A stretch of DNA of 64,000 bases, taken from NCBI GenBank assembly GCA_963669155.1, contig OZ022580.1:22348039-22412038 (forward strand). The letters are read 5' to 3'. A program made the position numbers and the translations under genes. The stretch comes from Arbacia lixula (Eukaryota; Echinodermata; Echinoidea; Arbacioida; Arbaciidae). Below, in pieces: positions 1 through 10,756 of the stretch (positions within the stretch are counted from its first letter, which is position 1; every line of letters begins with the position of its first letter). The notes under the pieces are model-generated. The model saw only the letters and a program-made list of their open reading frames with translations, did not search any database and was not told where the DNA came from.

Positions 1-78
1 AGTGGTCAAATGTGCTTAATTTATCATTATGCTAATAGGGATGATTATAGTAATCATGATAGTGATGATAATGTTGGT

Positions 79-1028
79 GATGACGATAGTATTAATAATA
101 GAGGTGATGATGATAGTATTAATGATAGAGGTGAAGATGATAGTATTAATGATTAGAGGTGATGATAGTATTAATGATAGAGGTGATGATGATAGTATTA
201 ATGATATAGGTGATGATGATAGTATTAATGATAGAGGTGAAGATGATAGTATTAATGATAGAGGTGATGATGATAGTATTAATGATAGAGGTGATGGTGA
301 TAGTATTAATGATAGAGGTGATGATGATAGTATTAATGATAGAGGTGATGATGATAGTATTAATGAAATATATGAAGATGATAGTATTAATGATAGAGGT
401 GATGATGATAGTATTAATGATAGAGGTGATGGTGATAGTATTAATGATAGAGGTGATGATGATAGTATTAATGATAGAGGTGAAGATGATAGTATTAATG
501 ATAGAGGTGAAGATGATAGTATTAATGATAGAGGTGATGATGATAGTATTAATGATAGAGATGATGATGATAGTATTAATGATATAGGTGATGATGATAG
601 TATTAATGATAGAGGTGAAGATGATAGTATTAATGATAGAGGTGATGATGATAGTATTAATGATAGAGGTGATGGTGATAGTATTAATGATAGAGGTGAT
701 GATGATAGTATTAATGATAGAGGTGATGATGATAGTATTAATGAAATATATGAAGATGATAGTATTAATGATAGAGGTGATGATGATAGTATTAATGATA
801 GAGGTGATGGTGATAGTATTAATGATAGAGGTGATGATGATAGTATTAATGATAGAGGTGAAGATGATAGTATTAATGATAGAGGTGAAGATGATAGTAT
901 TAATGATAGAGGTGATGATGATAGTATTAATGATAGAGATGATGATGATAGTATTAATGATAGAGGTGAAGATGATAGTATTAATGATAGAGGTGATGAT
1001 GATAGTATTAATGATAGAGGTGAAGATG
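79..1028 (+). repeat. 27-bp minisatellite with 378-bp higher-order period
   Basis: About 35 tandem copies of a 27-bp unit (GATGATGATAGTATTAATGA then TAGAGGT) with unit variants at the third GAT (GAA, GGT) and a divergent AAATATATGAA unit. The order of variants repeats exactly after 14 units: 210-587 and 588-965 have the same variant pattern, so a 378-bp block was duplicated. Because 27 is a multiple of three and the unit has few stops, long ORFs appear in several frames on both strands. These are by-products, not genes. The array lies upstream of the acceptor at 1113, apparently in an intron of the FYB-like gene. Confidence 0.9.
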
Positions 1029-1113
1029 CATGCTGATAATAATCATGGTGATGATAGTGATCAGTGTAAATCTCTATTGACCCTTGCTCTATTGACCCTT
1101 GACCTCTTCTCAG

Positions 1114-1279
1114 ATCAAGGGTGACATCAGCATCATTGATGAGGGGATCGTGCTGGAGGCCATGGATGCCGTGTATGACAAGACGGACCTTCAATGCAAG
1201 CAAGGAGAGAAGATTGAGATTCTGCGGAAAGAGGGAAATCCCCCAGGGAAGTGGCTAGCCAGGAACCCGTATGGACACT
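1114..1279 (+). CDS. FYB-like gene, first visible coding exon (SH3-like core)
   Basis: The acceptor is a pyrimidine-rich tract ending CTCTTCTCAG at 1113 and the donor is GTGAGT at 1280. The exon enters in phase 0 and leaves in phase 1 (166 nt). It encodes the start of the SH3-like fold through NPYGH. The exon begins only about 80 bases after the end of the minisatellite, so the array sits immediately upstream of its acceptor. Confidence 0.85.
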
Positions 1280-4200
1280 GTGAGTAGTAGCAGGGATAAT
1301 GTTATGGAAGGATATGAATCAACCATCTTTCTTTGAACCCATGCTCGTCATTACAAACAAATTATGCGTTCCTAACATGTGCTTTTCAAGTGTTTAAAGG
1401 GCATATACTGTACTGGGAAGGCAAAAAAGCCTTCAAAATGTAATTGTTAGCAATCTTCTTGACAATGGTCTTAAATTCATGTATTGTCTATTTTAGAAGC
1501 TTGCACTGTGGCCCAGAACAATGGCAATTCCATACAACATGTCTTTCTTATCCTTTGATGGATTTTCGTCAAACCTTCACAAGTTTCTGGGATGTTATTT
1601 TTGCGCACAAGATATATTTGTCACGACAAAATAAAGTCCACTGTTGCATTAAATAATGAATAATCCTTTGTGTTTTCCAGTGTTATGTCTGTATTGTAAT
1701 GAGTTGGAATAGCTGACCATGTTGCTCCCCTCTCTGTGTCTCGCAGATGGCTATGTTGATCATCAGTTTGTGAGGGTAGAAGGAGGGGACTGTGGAGACG
1801 TCTATGATGATGTCATTGCAGGTAAGATCAGTCAGCTTTTGCACTCTTTCCCACTTGACAAGCTTAATGTATTAAGATAAGAACATTCCTAGGGACAAAT
1901 TACCGTGAGCATATCGCTCAACAAAGCCTGACATAGTTTGCCTCTTAATGTGAATGTTCATTTCCGGATGATAATATGTGAAATGCTTCAGCAAGGCAAA
2001 CATGAAGCATGTCCCATATATATTATGTTGGCAAATTGTTACTTTTTATTATACTGCTATGTTCAAATATAACGCCACCTTTCACAAGTAATATGCACGT
2101 TGCTTCTGATCTTAATTGAGTCAATTTGAACGTATGAACGTTTTTAACACACAAAACAACCCACATTATTTATGCCAAAATTGCAGACACAGAATCACAG
2201 GAAGATTTGATTATTCCAGAAGAATCCTCAAGTGAGTATAGTTGTGTTGATCATTTAGCCTGCTTGTCTTAAGGTGTGTCTAATGTTTCTGGCTTCTTAG
2301 CTTTGAGCTTCTGTTTGTAATCGTGGTACCTATGTGGCCTTCCTCTTCTCCTCTGTGACTGCGGTGTGCCGGGATCCATGATAACCTGCACATACCTGGT
2401 CACACTGTGCTCAAAGTCTTGTCTAGTGTGAACACTCCTTCTCACATTGTATAGCACAAAGTGTAGTGCTAGAAGGAAACACTCTTTCCTTTTATTCCTC
2501 CTTCTTCTTGTGTGCTTCTAAAGTTGTTATATTCTCTAGAGTCTTAATGTATCTGTCTCTCTTAAATGTATTACAAAAGTGTTCCTTGTTCTGTTTCTTC
2601 CTGTATTAGCTGAGGTGTTTCTGGCATTGTTTCCATTCTCTATATATGTATCAATCTGGCATATATATAATTAGATTACTAACTTCCTTTTTGTCTGCTG
2701 GATTTGGTATTGTATTTATGTGGAGTGCCGATGATAATTTCATTTTTTCGTGAAAAAGATAAGCATGAAACTTAACCTACATGTAAGTCAGGTGGATGTA
2801 GATTTCATATGCAATCATACTTTCTAACTTTAGATTCAATTGAATTTAATCATTTATTATCCGTTCATGGAAATTTGCTTTGGTCATAAAATAAAAATAC
2901 ATTAACATCAATAGAAGTGCAAACTAAAAATTCATGCAAGTGTATTGTTGCAGTCAAATACTGGCATATCATACATGTTGGATATACAGTCAAACTTGTA
3001 CAGATGTTGATATAAGCTATGTATGAGTAAAATATATTTATATGAAATAAGCTTAAAGTCCTAATGAATGTCTTGCAAGACAATAGAACTTAGAAAGACA
3101 ACAAAACTGGTTAGCCTACATGTAGCTGCACTCATCTTCAGTAGCAAGGGCAGTAAAGATGTTAAAAAGATTTTTTCTGAACCAGACATGTAATTGTTTA
3201 CAATACATGTCATGTCCTGGCTAGACGAATCTTCAAAGTTACCTGCTTTATGATGAAAGCGCATCTTCTCCAAAGCCATTTTTGGGGACGCCTTAATCGT
3301 TGATGCGTGTTGTCATATTTGATTGTTATGTCACGCGTCGAGCACTGAATGTTGATGCCAAGGCAACATCATGCCTCTTCATCTATATGAGAAATGACGA
3401 CCTCTTAGCAATGCTGCAAGATGATTTTTCAACAGCCCATGCTGCAGAGCATCGCAATCTCAGTCTAAGTAGGCAAGAGTGAGTAAGGGGCAAACCCTCA
3501 GTATCTTAGCCTCCACAGGCAAAGTGGTACAGCTCCATCCATGCTTTTCATATTCAAAGTTTGACATCAATTGGAGCATCCTGAAGACTTATTATATACA
3601 TCAATTTTATGATGATAACAATTACATTTTTACCCTGTGGTGATGTCAGCCAGATCTTGCATGCCACATTCCTCCACAGGGGAAATCATTTCAGCAAGCA
3701 CAGTGATATGTATAACTTTGAAACTTTGAAAGCTTTCTGTAATCAAATGTACACTACAGCGCAAAGGAATTGGCATAGGGAAAGGGAAAGGAAAGAAAGG
3801 GCAGGAGCCGCAGTCTTAAACCGTGGTATATTTTGTCCAGTTCAGCATGAAACGATGCTTTAGCCTAAAATGCATCATGTTTCATGCTGAGCTGGACAAA
3901 GTGTACCGCGGTTTAAAACTGCGGTTCCTTCCCTTTCTTCCCTTTCCCTTTCCCTCTGCCAATTCCTTTGAGCTGAAGTGTATGTACACCATTCTACTGA
4001 TTAGTATAATCCCTCCACTGTTGTTGTAAGCTGAAGAAATGTGTTAACAAAAAATACACGTACTTCTTGTTCATATGAAGACATCCCATTCATGCGTGTG
4101 TACACATGAACAGGAAGTTCAACCATTGCTTCAGCAAACATCTCAAATAGGGCTGGAATAATGTGCTTTACCCATCAATGTGACGTCCTTCGTGTGTGTG

Positions 4201-7200
4201 ATAGTATGTTTCCCACTGGGTGATGATGAGTCACATGATGCATGTGTTGACTGTATAGGCATGTCTCTGGACAGAGATAGGAGACCCTGGGGGTTGTTTC
4301 ACCAAGATGCTTGTAAGTTACAAACGACTTTACGCATGACTGGTGACCTGTTCTTAAATGAGATTCTCAATGATTTTGATTTCCCTCAGCTAAAGTTGAA
4401 ATCTGATCTTTGTCAATTGAAATTCTTTTTGTTAACAAGCATCTGAATAAAAAGTGTATAATTTGTCAAATTCAAGTAGGATTGTAGGAAATTCATGTTA
4501 AATCAGGATCGAGTCTCATTTAGCACAAGAACAGGTGACCAGTTGTGCGTAAAGTCATGCGTAACTTAATTACGCACATCTTGATGAAACAGGGCTTGGA
4601 TATGTGTCCGCTACACTACATGGTCAAAATGGGGAGTGTGTTTGGGGCAGGGAGAGGGGCTGCTAAATGTATGGCGACAGTGTTTGACGTAGATGAAAAC
4701 ACCTGTCTGTTCCTAAATCGTATCTCATGGAGGTGACCAATGAACACATCATTTCATGGAGTTCTCATGTTGCTAAAAAGATTTGTGCTGTTTGCTAATG
4801 CAGGAGGAGTTGGATCCAGTGCAGAGTTGATATGAACTTTTGGGTGCTGTTCTATAAAACCAAGGCCCTGTTGCATAAAACTTGCCTTTGATGGAAACTT
4901 TGCTTCCAGTGTTAACTTCTATGAAAACTGAATTTGTTTGGCTTTCGAGCAGTGTTACCACAGAAGTTACCTTTAATAGCAAGTTTTATCCAACAGGGCC
5001 CATGTCTGAAGACTTCACATAAAGCCAATCATTTAGTAATTATAGCTAGGAATTTTACACTGGTCACATTTGTTGAATGGATATGAAGTGAATGCTGAAT
5101 CAGAGTAAGTCACATTTTGGACAGGTTATTGCAAGAATGAGTTTGATGATGATAAGAATACAACGAGGTATTCATATTTATTTCCACATTTTCAAGTAAA
5201 CAAACAAACAATGGACATAATGAGGGCAAATATTTTAAATAACATAAATAATAAATTGATTTAACTAACTTAGGATATAAGCATTTTAAATGGGCCTGGA
5301 GGGTGTTTCACCAAGCTGTTCGTAAGTTACGAACGACTTTACGATCGACTGGTGAACCCTTCTTGTGCTAAATCAGAGTCTCAATGAAGGAAGTGTAGTA
5401 TCGCATTTAGCACAAGAAGGGATCACCAGTCGTTCGTAAAGTCGCTCGTAACTTACGAACAGCTTGGTGAAACACCCTCCTGGGCAGACCAATGTTAATA
5501 TGCCTTTGTGTAGTTCAAACAAACTAGTCATATTTTCATTATAGTAAAGGTTTCATTAGCATCATATGGCAGCTCACAGAATTTCCATCACCACCCCTGT
5601 CCTATTTCTATTGTTTATGTAAGTTTGATTGAAATCAAAATAACATATCATCTATTCACTTCTTAAAGAATGTGACTACATGTTGCTTCCAAAATGCTCA
5701 CTTCTTTGAAACACCCTATCACCATGGAAAGTTGCTGTAAATCACCTGTTTTTCTCTGAGCAACAAGCAGTGCCAGAAAGGGAAGGTGTCCCTAAAGTGA
5801 GAAGTGGATACTTTCATACAAAGCTGTAGACACACTCCTAGAGAGCAGGTGTACCAGGCTGATTCACGACTAGAATCACTGGAAACCATGGCAACTGTTT
5901 TAAAGGGTGAAACTGTGGTACAGATAGGATCCAATAGTTGGTCCATAGGGGAATGGAGTGGGGGTGAGGTAGGCAATGATTAAGAATCCATTTTGAGGCT
6001 GATTTGGGGGGAAAGAAGAAGGTATTTCTTAAGAAATTGGGGGTTTAAATGTGGTACTAATGAATTTCTGATTTACTCTGTGAGTGGTTCAATTAATGTG
6101 AGGTCATCTGCTTATGTGCACATTGCAACTATGAACTGGCTTATTTTCAAATATTTTCTTCCAGATAAAATCTTTCAAAGGCAGGACTTAATGTATGAAT
6201 ATGTGATGTGGCTCATTGCTTTTTCAACCAAATGCAAATGTAAAAAAAAACTATTTATCTCTCTTTCAGTCTCCCTCCCTCACCATGAATTTTAATAGTT
6301 TTATGACTTCATTTTCATGACAACAAGGATTTGTCGCAATCCTAGCATTCATGATAACAGCACTTTTAAGCATGATAGATTCTACCACAACAATTTATAG
6401 AAATAGTGATATTGAAGAAGGAAATGTCAGTCATGACAGAAGGGTCGTCTACTAGACACTGTCTGTTGAGATTGTTTCTAAATCAAATGTTTGCAAAATG
6501 ATGCCGCTTTGACAACAGCTGAATGCCTCCATTTTGTCCACATATCATTCCGTACAAATCTATCCTGCTGTTCACCAAGCTATGTGTATTTTTTTGCAGT
6601 CATATTGTGTCTGCGTTTTTTTTTACGTGAGAGGAGTTGTCCTGATGTCAGAGACATTTCGTCTGCAGTCATCCAAACTGTTGTAACGCTATCGAAAAGT
6701 AGTTTCTACAAAATCGAGCTCAGATTCGACAATATATTCCCACTTTACCTGTCTTGCCAGCTGGGGCATTCCTCAAAAAATACATGACAAGAATGACTGG
6801 GATCTCTTTTTTAAAGCATGGTCTTTATTTTAAAACTAAGATTCAAGACAATGGTGAGAAGTGGCAAGAGATGCATAGAGAGGCCTAGATCTAGATGCAT
6901 GTATTTTCAGATTAAGAAGGCAAGTGTTCTGCCATATGAAAACGCCTTAGACTTAAGAACACTTGCGACCACGCATTTAATACTGGGTCAATTAAACTGT
7001 CATATTGCACAGTATACCCGCAAACTTTGTGTGCGTCAATAGGACATAATTTCCTTTAAAAACATGTTTTCTAGTTCCTCCAGTTCCTCCAGTTCAGCGG
7101 TTCTTCCCACCATATTGGCACAGTGGCAGACAGTGACAGAATGACAGGGTTGCTTTCTCATGACTTAGAGTAGCCCTGTATCAACTTTAGATTGATGAAG

Positions 7201-10200
7201 CAATTTAAGATGAGACTAGCGGTAGTAAAGGTTTCATGAATACGGTACCAATTTTCCCAACCTAGACATAGCTGGTAATGACAACACATTCAGAAAACAG
7301 CTACAGTCACCTTGTCAACTATTTGGGACAGTCACTACTAATAGTAAGGTTTCATGAATACCAAAAAGGACCCGAGTAGCTGATGTAAGCAAATTCAGGC
7401 CTTATAGTATAATTTACTAGGCATAGTGAGGACTCGTGAATATGCTCCCTGGATATTAATGAAAGGAGAATTTAGATATTGTTTCTTTTCTCTCTGAGAA
7501 GCTCTTGCCACACAATCATGTTCGTAAATGTTAAAACACATAAAAAGCACATGTTGTGAACACATAACTTATCAGCAGCATCAAACATGGGTTCAAAGAA
7601 AGTAGGTTGATGCATATCCTCCCTTAACAATATCCCTGCTTAAATTAACCACACATTAAAAAGTTTGTTTAGAAAAGAGGCCATAGTCTATTGAGCATTT
7701 AGGGTAACCAAATCAAACGAGTTATATTTTAATCTCTGAGCAGTCTTCATCCGTAATTACTACTCAGTAAAGGAAATTGCCATGTAATTACATTAATATT
7801 GTGCTCAAAGTGTGAATCTATTCTGAGAGCGCACATAAATATGTCATTTGGGAGAGAGAAACTATTTTTGTGCTAGGAATAAATAACCACTTTCCCCCTC
7901 CTAATTTGATAGCAAGAGATTGTGTGCTGCAAGCCAACATGGCTGAGCAGTGTGATCATAAGCAGTACTACAAGTGAAACATCATGCCCTGTATGATACA
8001 AGGGACTTTCCTTATATAATTTTTCTGTAATTCTATTCAGGAAATCATCATTACCCAAAGACAAATTATCTCAAACAATTGTAATTTTACTAACACTCTA
8101 AACTTCTTCTCAACCCATTCTAAACCTTATTTTGTATCAATATTTCTTTTAAAACACACAAACTAAAAGATAAGGCATCATGTACCCTGGGATGTATGTA
8201 GCAGGAAGGGGACAGAGGAGATGTACCCCCCCCCCCCACACACACACACACACACATACACTTTTTAGTGATAAATATAGAGAAAATAGTCATGCATGGA
8301 AATACTAAATATGCACATTATTGATAATAAAAAAAAGCAAACCTGATAATAATAATCTTGTTCGTTTGTATTATTCTTAATATTTTCACCCACAAATAAG
8401 GTCATAAATAAGTCATATTTCTTTGTCTATTTTGAGAGATAAAGTGTGAATAACTATAGGTCCAGCTAGGAGACATCACAATGTGGGGCATTGTTTGTGT
8501 GAGGAGCCCATTGTTGGTGCCTATGTTTCTAAGCATATTGACAATGGGAGTTCATGTTCAGTGTTAATGTCATCCTATACAAATGTACCATTGTCAACAG
8601 GTAAGAGCACATCTTAAATCCTGCTTTTTATCCCATAGTTCTAAATGTCTGGTTTAAATGTAGCTTATATGCATATAAAGCATGAATAGCTATTCCCACA
8701 GGTATGGTGGATATTGTCCTCCAGAATTTTAAATAAAATCCCAGTGTTACCTTCATGTCGACATTTTCCCCATGAAAGCATATTGTGTCCATATCCAGGA
8801 ATATAAATATAAATGTCCTTGAATTCCATCGGGATACTGCTTTAAATTGCAAAATTTCCTCACCGTCAAAGGACATTTGCTCAAATGAGTAACAGACCTA
8901 CTTCCCCCAAATCGGGATATGCATTCATTAAAAAAAAGTGTTGACGTTGTCATAATGGGTGCTTCCAAACCAATCGTTCCACGCATCATAATCCACAATG
9001 ATTTTATCACAAATGGGAAATTCCTCCACTCTCTATCTTTCCTCCAACATGTATCCTTTATATCCATTAGGTTTAAGTGTTACATTGATTTTGAGCTAAA
9101 CGAGTGAGACAACAAAATAATGGCAGTACATCCATGTATTAAAAAAATGTGTGTGCAATGCTAATAACATGAGATACATGCATTTTGAGTGCATGACAAG
9201 GCCTCTTTTACAGGTCGAAAGTACAAAAATCTCCAATCCACCTACCCCCCATCCACCCACCACTGAGATCAGAGGACCTTTCTTCCCAGCTACAAATATT
9301 CATCATATTTTGGAAACGATCCAGGTTATATTTGGTTTCTGCTCAAGTATTTTGGTGCGCAGCCATTGCTAGGCTGTAGAAGTTTCAGTGACCAGTGTCT
9401 ATGAATGAGTCAAGCAGTCAATACGTGTCTGGGTTGGAGAAGCAATTTAGAAAGTCCTGTCACCTTTGACTAATCTTTTTGCTTGTACTCTCATACCCTT
9501 TTTAGAATGGTAGAATGGGCGGTGTTTTACCAAGTTGTTTGTAAGCTAAGAACGACTTTATGCACGGCTGTTGACCCTTATTTGTGCTAAATGAGATATC
9601 GTAATTTATTCCTGTTTTAACAAAGTGGGAGCTAATTTCCGACAATCCTAATCAACTGTGACAAAAACATTGTATTCAGACACTTGTCAACAATGAGAAT
9701 TTTGATATATAAAGATCAATATTTCAACTGAGCTGATGGGAATCAAAATCATGGAGAATCTGGTTTGGCACCCAGTTGTGTGTAAATTCATTCATAGCTA
9801 CAGCTCGAACTAGCAAACGCCGTTAGACAGGGGCCGTTTCTTTGATCTGCGGTGTACCTAACATGAACACGAGACCGTAGCACATCAATGTTTACGCCCT
9901 CAACGTTCATTGGCAAGCATGTACTATACCGGATCAAAGAAACAATTAATGGCGGCCCCCGTCTAACAGAGTTTGCTAGTTTGAGCTGAAGCTTTCTCAT
10001 TAGCGGTATCTTTCAGTTGTCTCGGACAAATACTAGTCCTGGTGCTTTGTTAGTACCGGTAATTATGCTGGTGATATGTGATTGAGATCGTATTACCAAT
10101 ACGTTAATTGTGTAACACTGGATGCCTATCAAAGCCATCTATAAAGTACCTAAGTGTGATGTCATTTGAGCATTAATTGTCAAGACAACTGGCTCTAAAC

Positions 10201-10756
10201 AATATGGGTAGAGCAATTAGCAGCGGTGATCACAACGGGGACTGTAATTGGGAATGCCGGACAGCCCGATAGACAATATCGGACCGCTTAACCTCTCACT
10301 GTAGCAAGTTTGTTAAGAGCCAATTGTCTTGACAACGTGCTCATATAACGACACCCTTCGGTACTCTATTTTGTCATGTTGTCACACCATGCATAGTCCC
10401 ATACATGTGTATACATGTTGGGTCTGCCAGTTAATCACTGGGTTGAAAGACCCAACTTTTGCTAACGACACATATAAGCCGCACCCCGACTTATACACGA
10501 TTTTTGAGAAAAAAAAAACATGCGGTTCATACGCCGGTCAGTACAGTTTATAATCTCAGTTTATAGAATAGTGTTTTTATTTAAATAGAAAACCAGCGCG
10601 CTTAGAAAGGCCCATTTGAATCGCCTTATGAATGTGATTGTAATTATTATTATCACAGGGTCATTGATCAATGTTGTTGTTTTTCTTTTTATTCCGTCTG
10701 TCCATCCAGGTGACGATGACGCGGATGAGGATAACATCTATGATGCAGTCAACTGA
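1114..10756 (+). CDS. FYB1/PRAM1-like adaptor, C-terminal SH3-like domain and tyrosine-motif tail (3' end of gene)
   Basis: Join 1114-1279, 1747-1821, 2187-2231 and 10710-10756 (333 nt): 110 codons plus stop, with every junction in frame. The peptide opens IKGDISIIDEGIVLEAMDAV and has SH3 landmarks: an AVYD strand, a TDLQCKQGEKIEIL RT-loop/strand, GKWLAR and YGHYGYV before the last strand. It then gives DVYDDV, an acidic serine stretch, and NIYDAVN at the C terminus. An SH3-like fold closely followed by a YDDV-type tyrosine motif is characteristic of the helically extended SH3 domain of FYB1 (ADAP)/FYB2/PRAM1 immune-cell adaptors. In those proteins phosphorylated YDDV-type motifs recruit SH2 domains such as that of SLP-76, and the hSH3 binds acidic phospholipid; here these roles are inferred. 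The second tryptophan of a classical WW pair is absent (GKWLAR), as in the family. The N-terminal part lies upstream of the window. An ordinary SH3 adaptor is the main alternative. Confidence 0.8.
1280..1746 (+). other. Intron of FYB-like gene
   Basis: GT...AG intron of 467 nt between the first two visible exons. It carries a half copy of TTAA-flanked family FB-C at 1394-1503. Nothing else is recognisable. Confidence 0.75.
1394..1503 (+). mobile_element. FB-C foldback element, left arm only
   Basis: TTAA then AGGGCATATACTGTACTGGG, continuing through the sequence shared with the left arms at 33265 and 41744, up to TTTAGAAGCTTG. The matching right arm is missing, so the copy is truncated. Confidence 0.75.
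1747..1821 (+). CDS. FYB-like gene, exon with SH3 C-terminal strand and DVYDDV motif
   Basis: The acceptor TCTCGCAG ends at 1746 and the donor GTAAGA begins at 1822; the exon is 75 nt, phase 1 to phase 1. It encodes YGYVDHQFVRVEGG followed by DCGDVYDDVIA. YDDV is a good candidate SH2-binding phosphotyrosine site. Confidence 0.85.
2187..2231 (+). CDS. FYB-like gene, short acidic exon
   Basis: This 45-nt exon is phase 1 to phase 1. Its acceptor is AAATTGCAG at 2186 and its donor GTGAGT at 2232. It encodes DTESQEDLIIPEESS, an acidic linker. Because the exon is a multiple of three with symmetric phases, skipping it would keep the frame, so it could be an alternative cassette. It is too short to call alone; support comes from frame continuity with its neighbours and good splice sites. 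Confidence 0.7.
3750..3982. mobile_element. FB-A foldback element, copy 1
   Basis: About 233 bp, nearly palindromic over its whole length. The left end TACACTACAGCGCAAAGGAA is mirrored by TTCCTTTGAGCTGAAGTGTA on the right. A purine-rich GGGAAAGGGAAAGG stretch is mirrored by a CCCTTTCC stretch, and the centre lies near ATGCTTTAGCCTAAAATGCAT. Three further copies are at 20108, 30142 and 46642. There is no coding capacity, so it is a MITE-like non-autonomous element. The target duplication is not resolved. Confidence 0.85.
4288..4595. mobile_element. FB-B foldback element, diverged long copy
   Basis: Left arm GGGTTGTTTCACCAAGATGC with ACGACTTTACGCATGACTGG; right arm CCAGTTGTGCGTAAAGTCAT and ATGAAACAGGG. 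It matches the compact copy at 5298 but carries extra internal sequence between the arms. Confidence 0.75.
4863..5000. mobile_element. FB-H foldback element, copy 1
   Basis: Inverted ends GGCCCTGTTGCATAAAACTT and AAGTTTTATCCAACAGGGCC enclose about 100 bp. Related ends occur at 20339-20516. There is no ORF. Confidence 0.7.
5298..5480. mobile_element. FB-B foldback element, intact compact copy
   Basis: A 183-bp near-perfect palindrome: GGAGGGTGTTTCACCAAGCT at the left and AGCTTGGTGAAACACCCTCC at the right, with GTAAGTTACGAACGACTTTA mirrored internally. A short non-palindromic centre lies around 5380-5400. The arms are so similar that this copy is probably young. Confidence 0.85.
8227..8257 (+). 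repeat. Poly-C / (CA)n microsatellite
   Basis: A run of C followed directly by CA dinucleotides, inside the last intron of the FYB-like gene. Confidence 0.9.
9519..9795. mobile_element. FB-B foldback element, interrupted copy
   Basis: Left arm GGTGTTTTACCAAGTTGTTT followed by AGAACGACTTTATGCACGGC resembles FB-B. The right arm (CCCAGTTGTGTGTAAATTCA) begins but is cut off where FB-M starts near 9795, so it was probably broken by that insertion. Confidence 0.6.
9795..9993. mobile_element. FB-M foldback element
   Basis: Inverted arms: CAGCTCGAACTAGCAAACGC followed by GTTAGACAGGGGCCG on the left, and GTCTAACAGAGTTTGCTAGT followed by TTGAGCTG on the right. Both arms also share TTTCTTTGATC/GATCAAAGAAA. 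One arm has an extra roughly 10 bp (AATTAATGGC region). Confidence 0.8.
10152..10358. mobile_element. FB-L foldback element
   Basis: Terminal inverted repeats of about 45 bp: AAGTGTGATGTCATTTGAGC and TTGTCAAGACAACTGGCTCT at the left, mirrored by AGAGCCAATTGTCTTGACAA and GCTCATATAACGACACCCTT at the right. It lies about 350 bp before the terminal exon of the FYB-like gene. Confidence 0.8.
10710..10756 (+). CDS. FYB-like gene, terminal coding exon
   Basis: The acceptor is a T-rich tract ending TGTCCATCCAG at 10709. Joined to the previous exon the reading is SDDDADEDNIYDAVN followed by TGA at 10754-10756. NIYDAV is a second acidic tyrosine motif right at the C terminus, as in FYB1. An 8.5-kb intron full of foldback elements separates this exon from the previous one. 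Confidence 0.78.

Larger units (their letters stand above)
2232..10709 (+). other. Large last intron of FYB-like gene
   Basis: 8.5-kb intron. It contains foldback copies at 3750-3982 (FB-A), 4288-4595 and 5298-5480 (FB-B), 4863-5000 (FB-H), 9519-9795 (FB-B part), 9795-9993 (FB-M) and 10152-10358 (FB-L). There is a C-run/CA microsatellite at 8227-8257. Between 2460 and 3740, and between 5490 and 9500 apart from the microsatellite, I see nothing coding and no clear repeats. Confidence 0.7.

Noticed and set aside
29..1036. Long + strand ORF of DDDSINDRG repeats
   Set aside because: It is the translation of the 27-bp minisatellite. Other frames and the minus strand are equally open, and it ends just before the splice acceptor without joining the exon.
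16..1203. 395-codon minus-strand ORF of SSSPLSLIL repeats
   Set aside because: Same minisatellite read backwards, and it runs over the true exon on the other strand.
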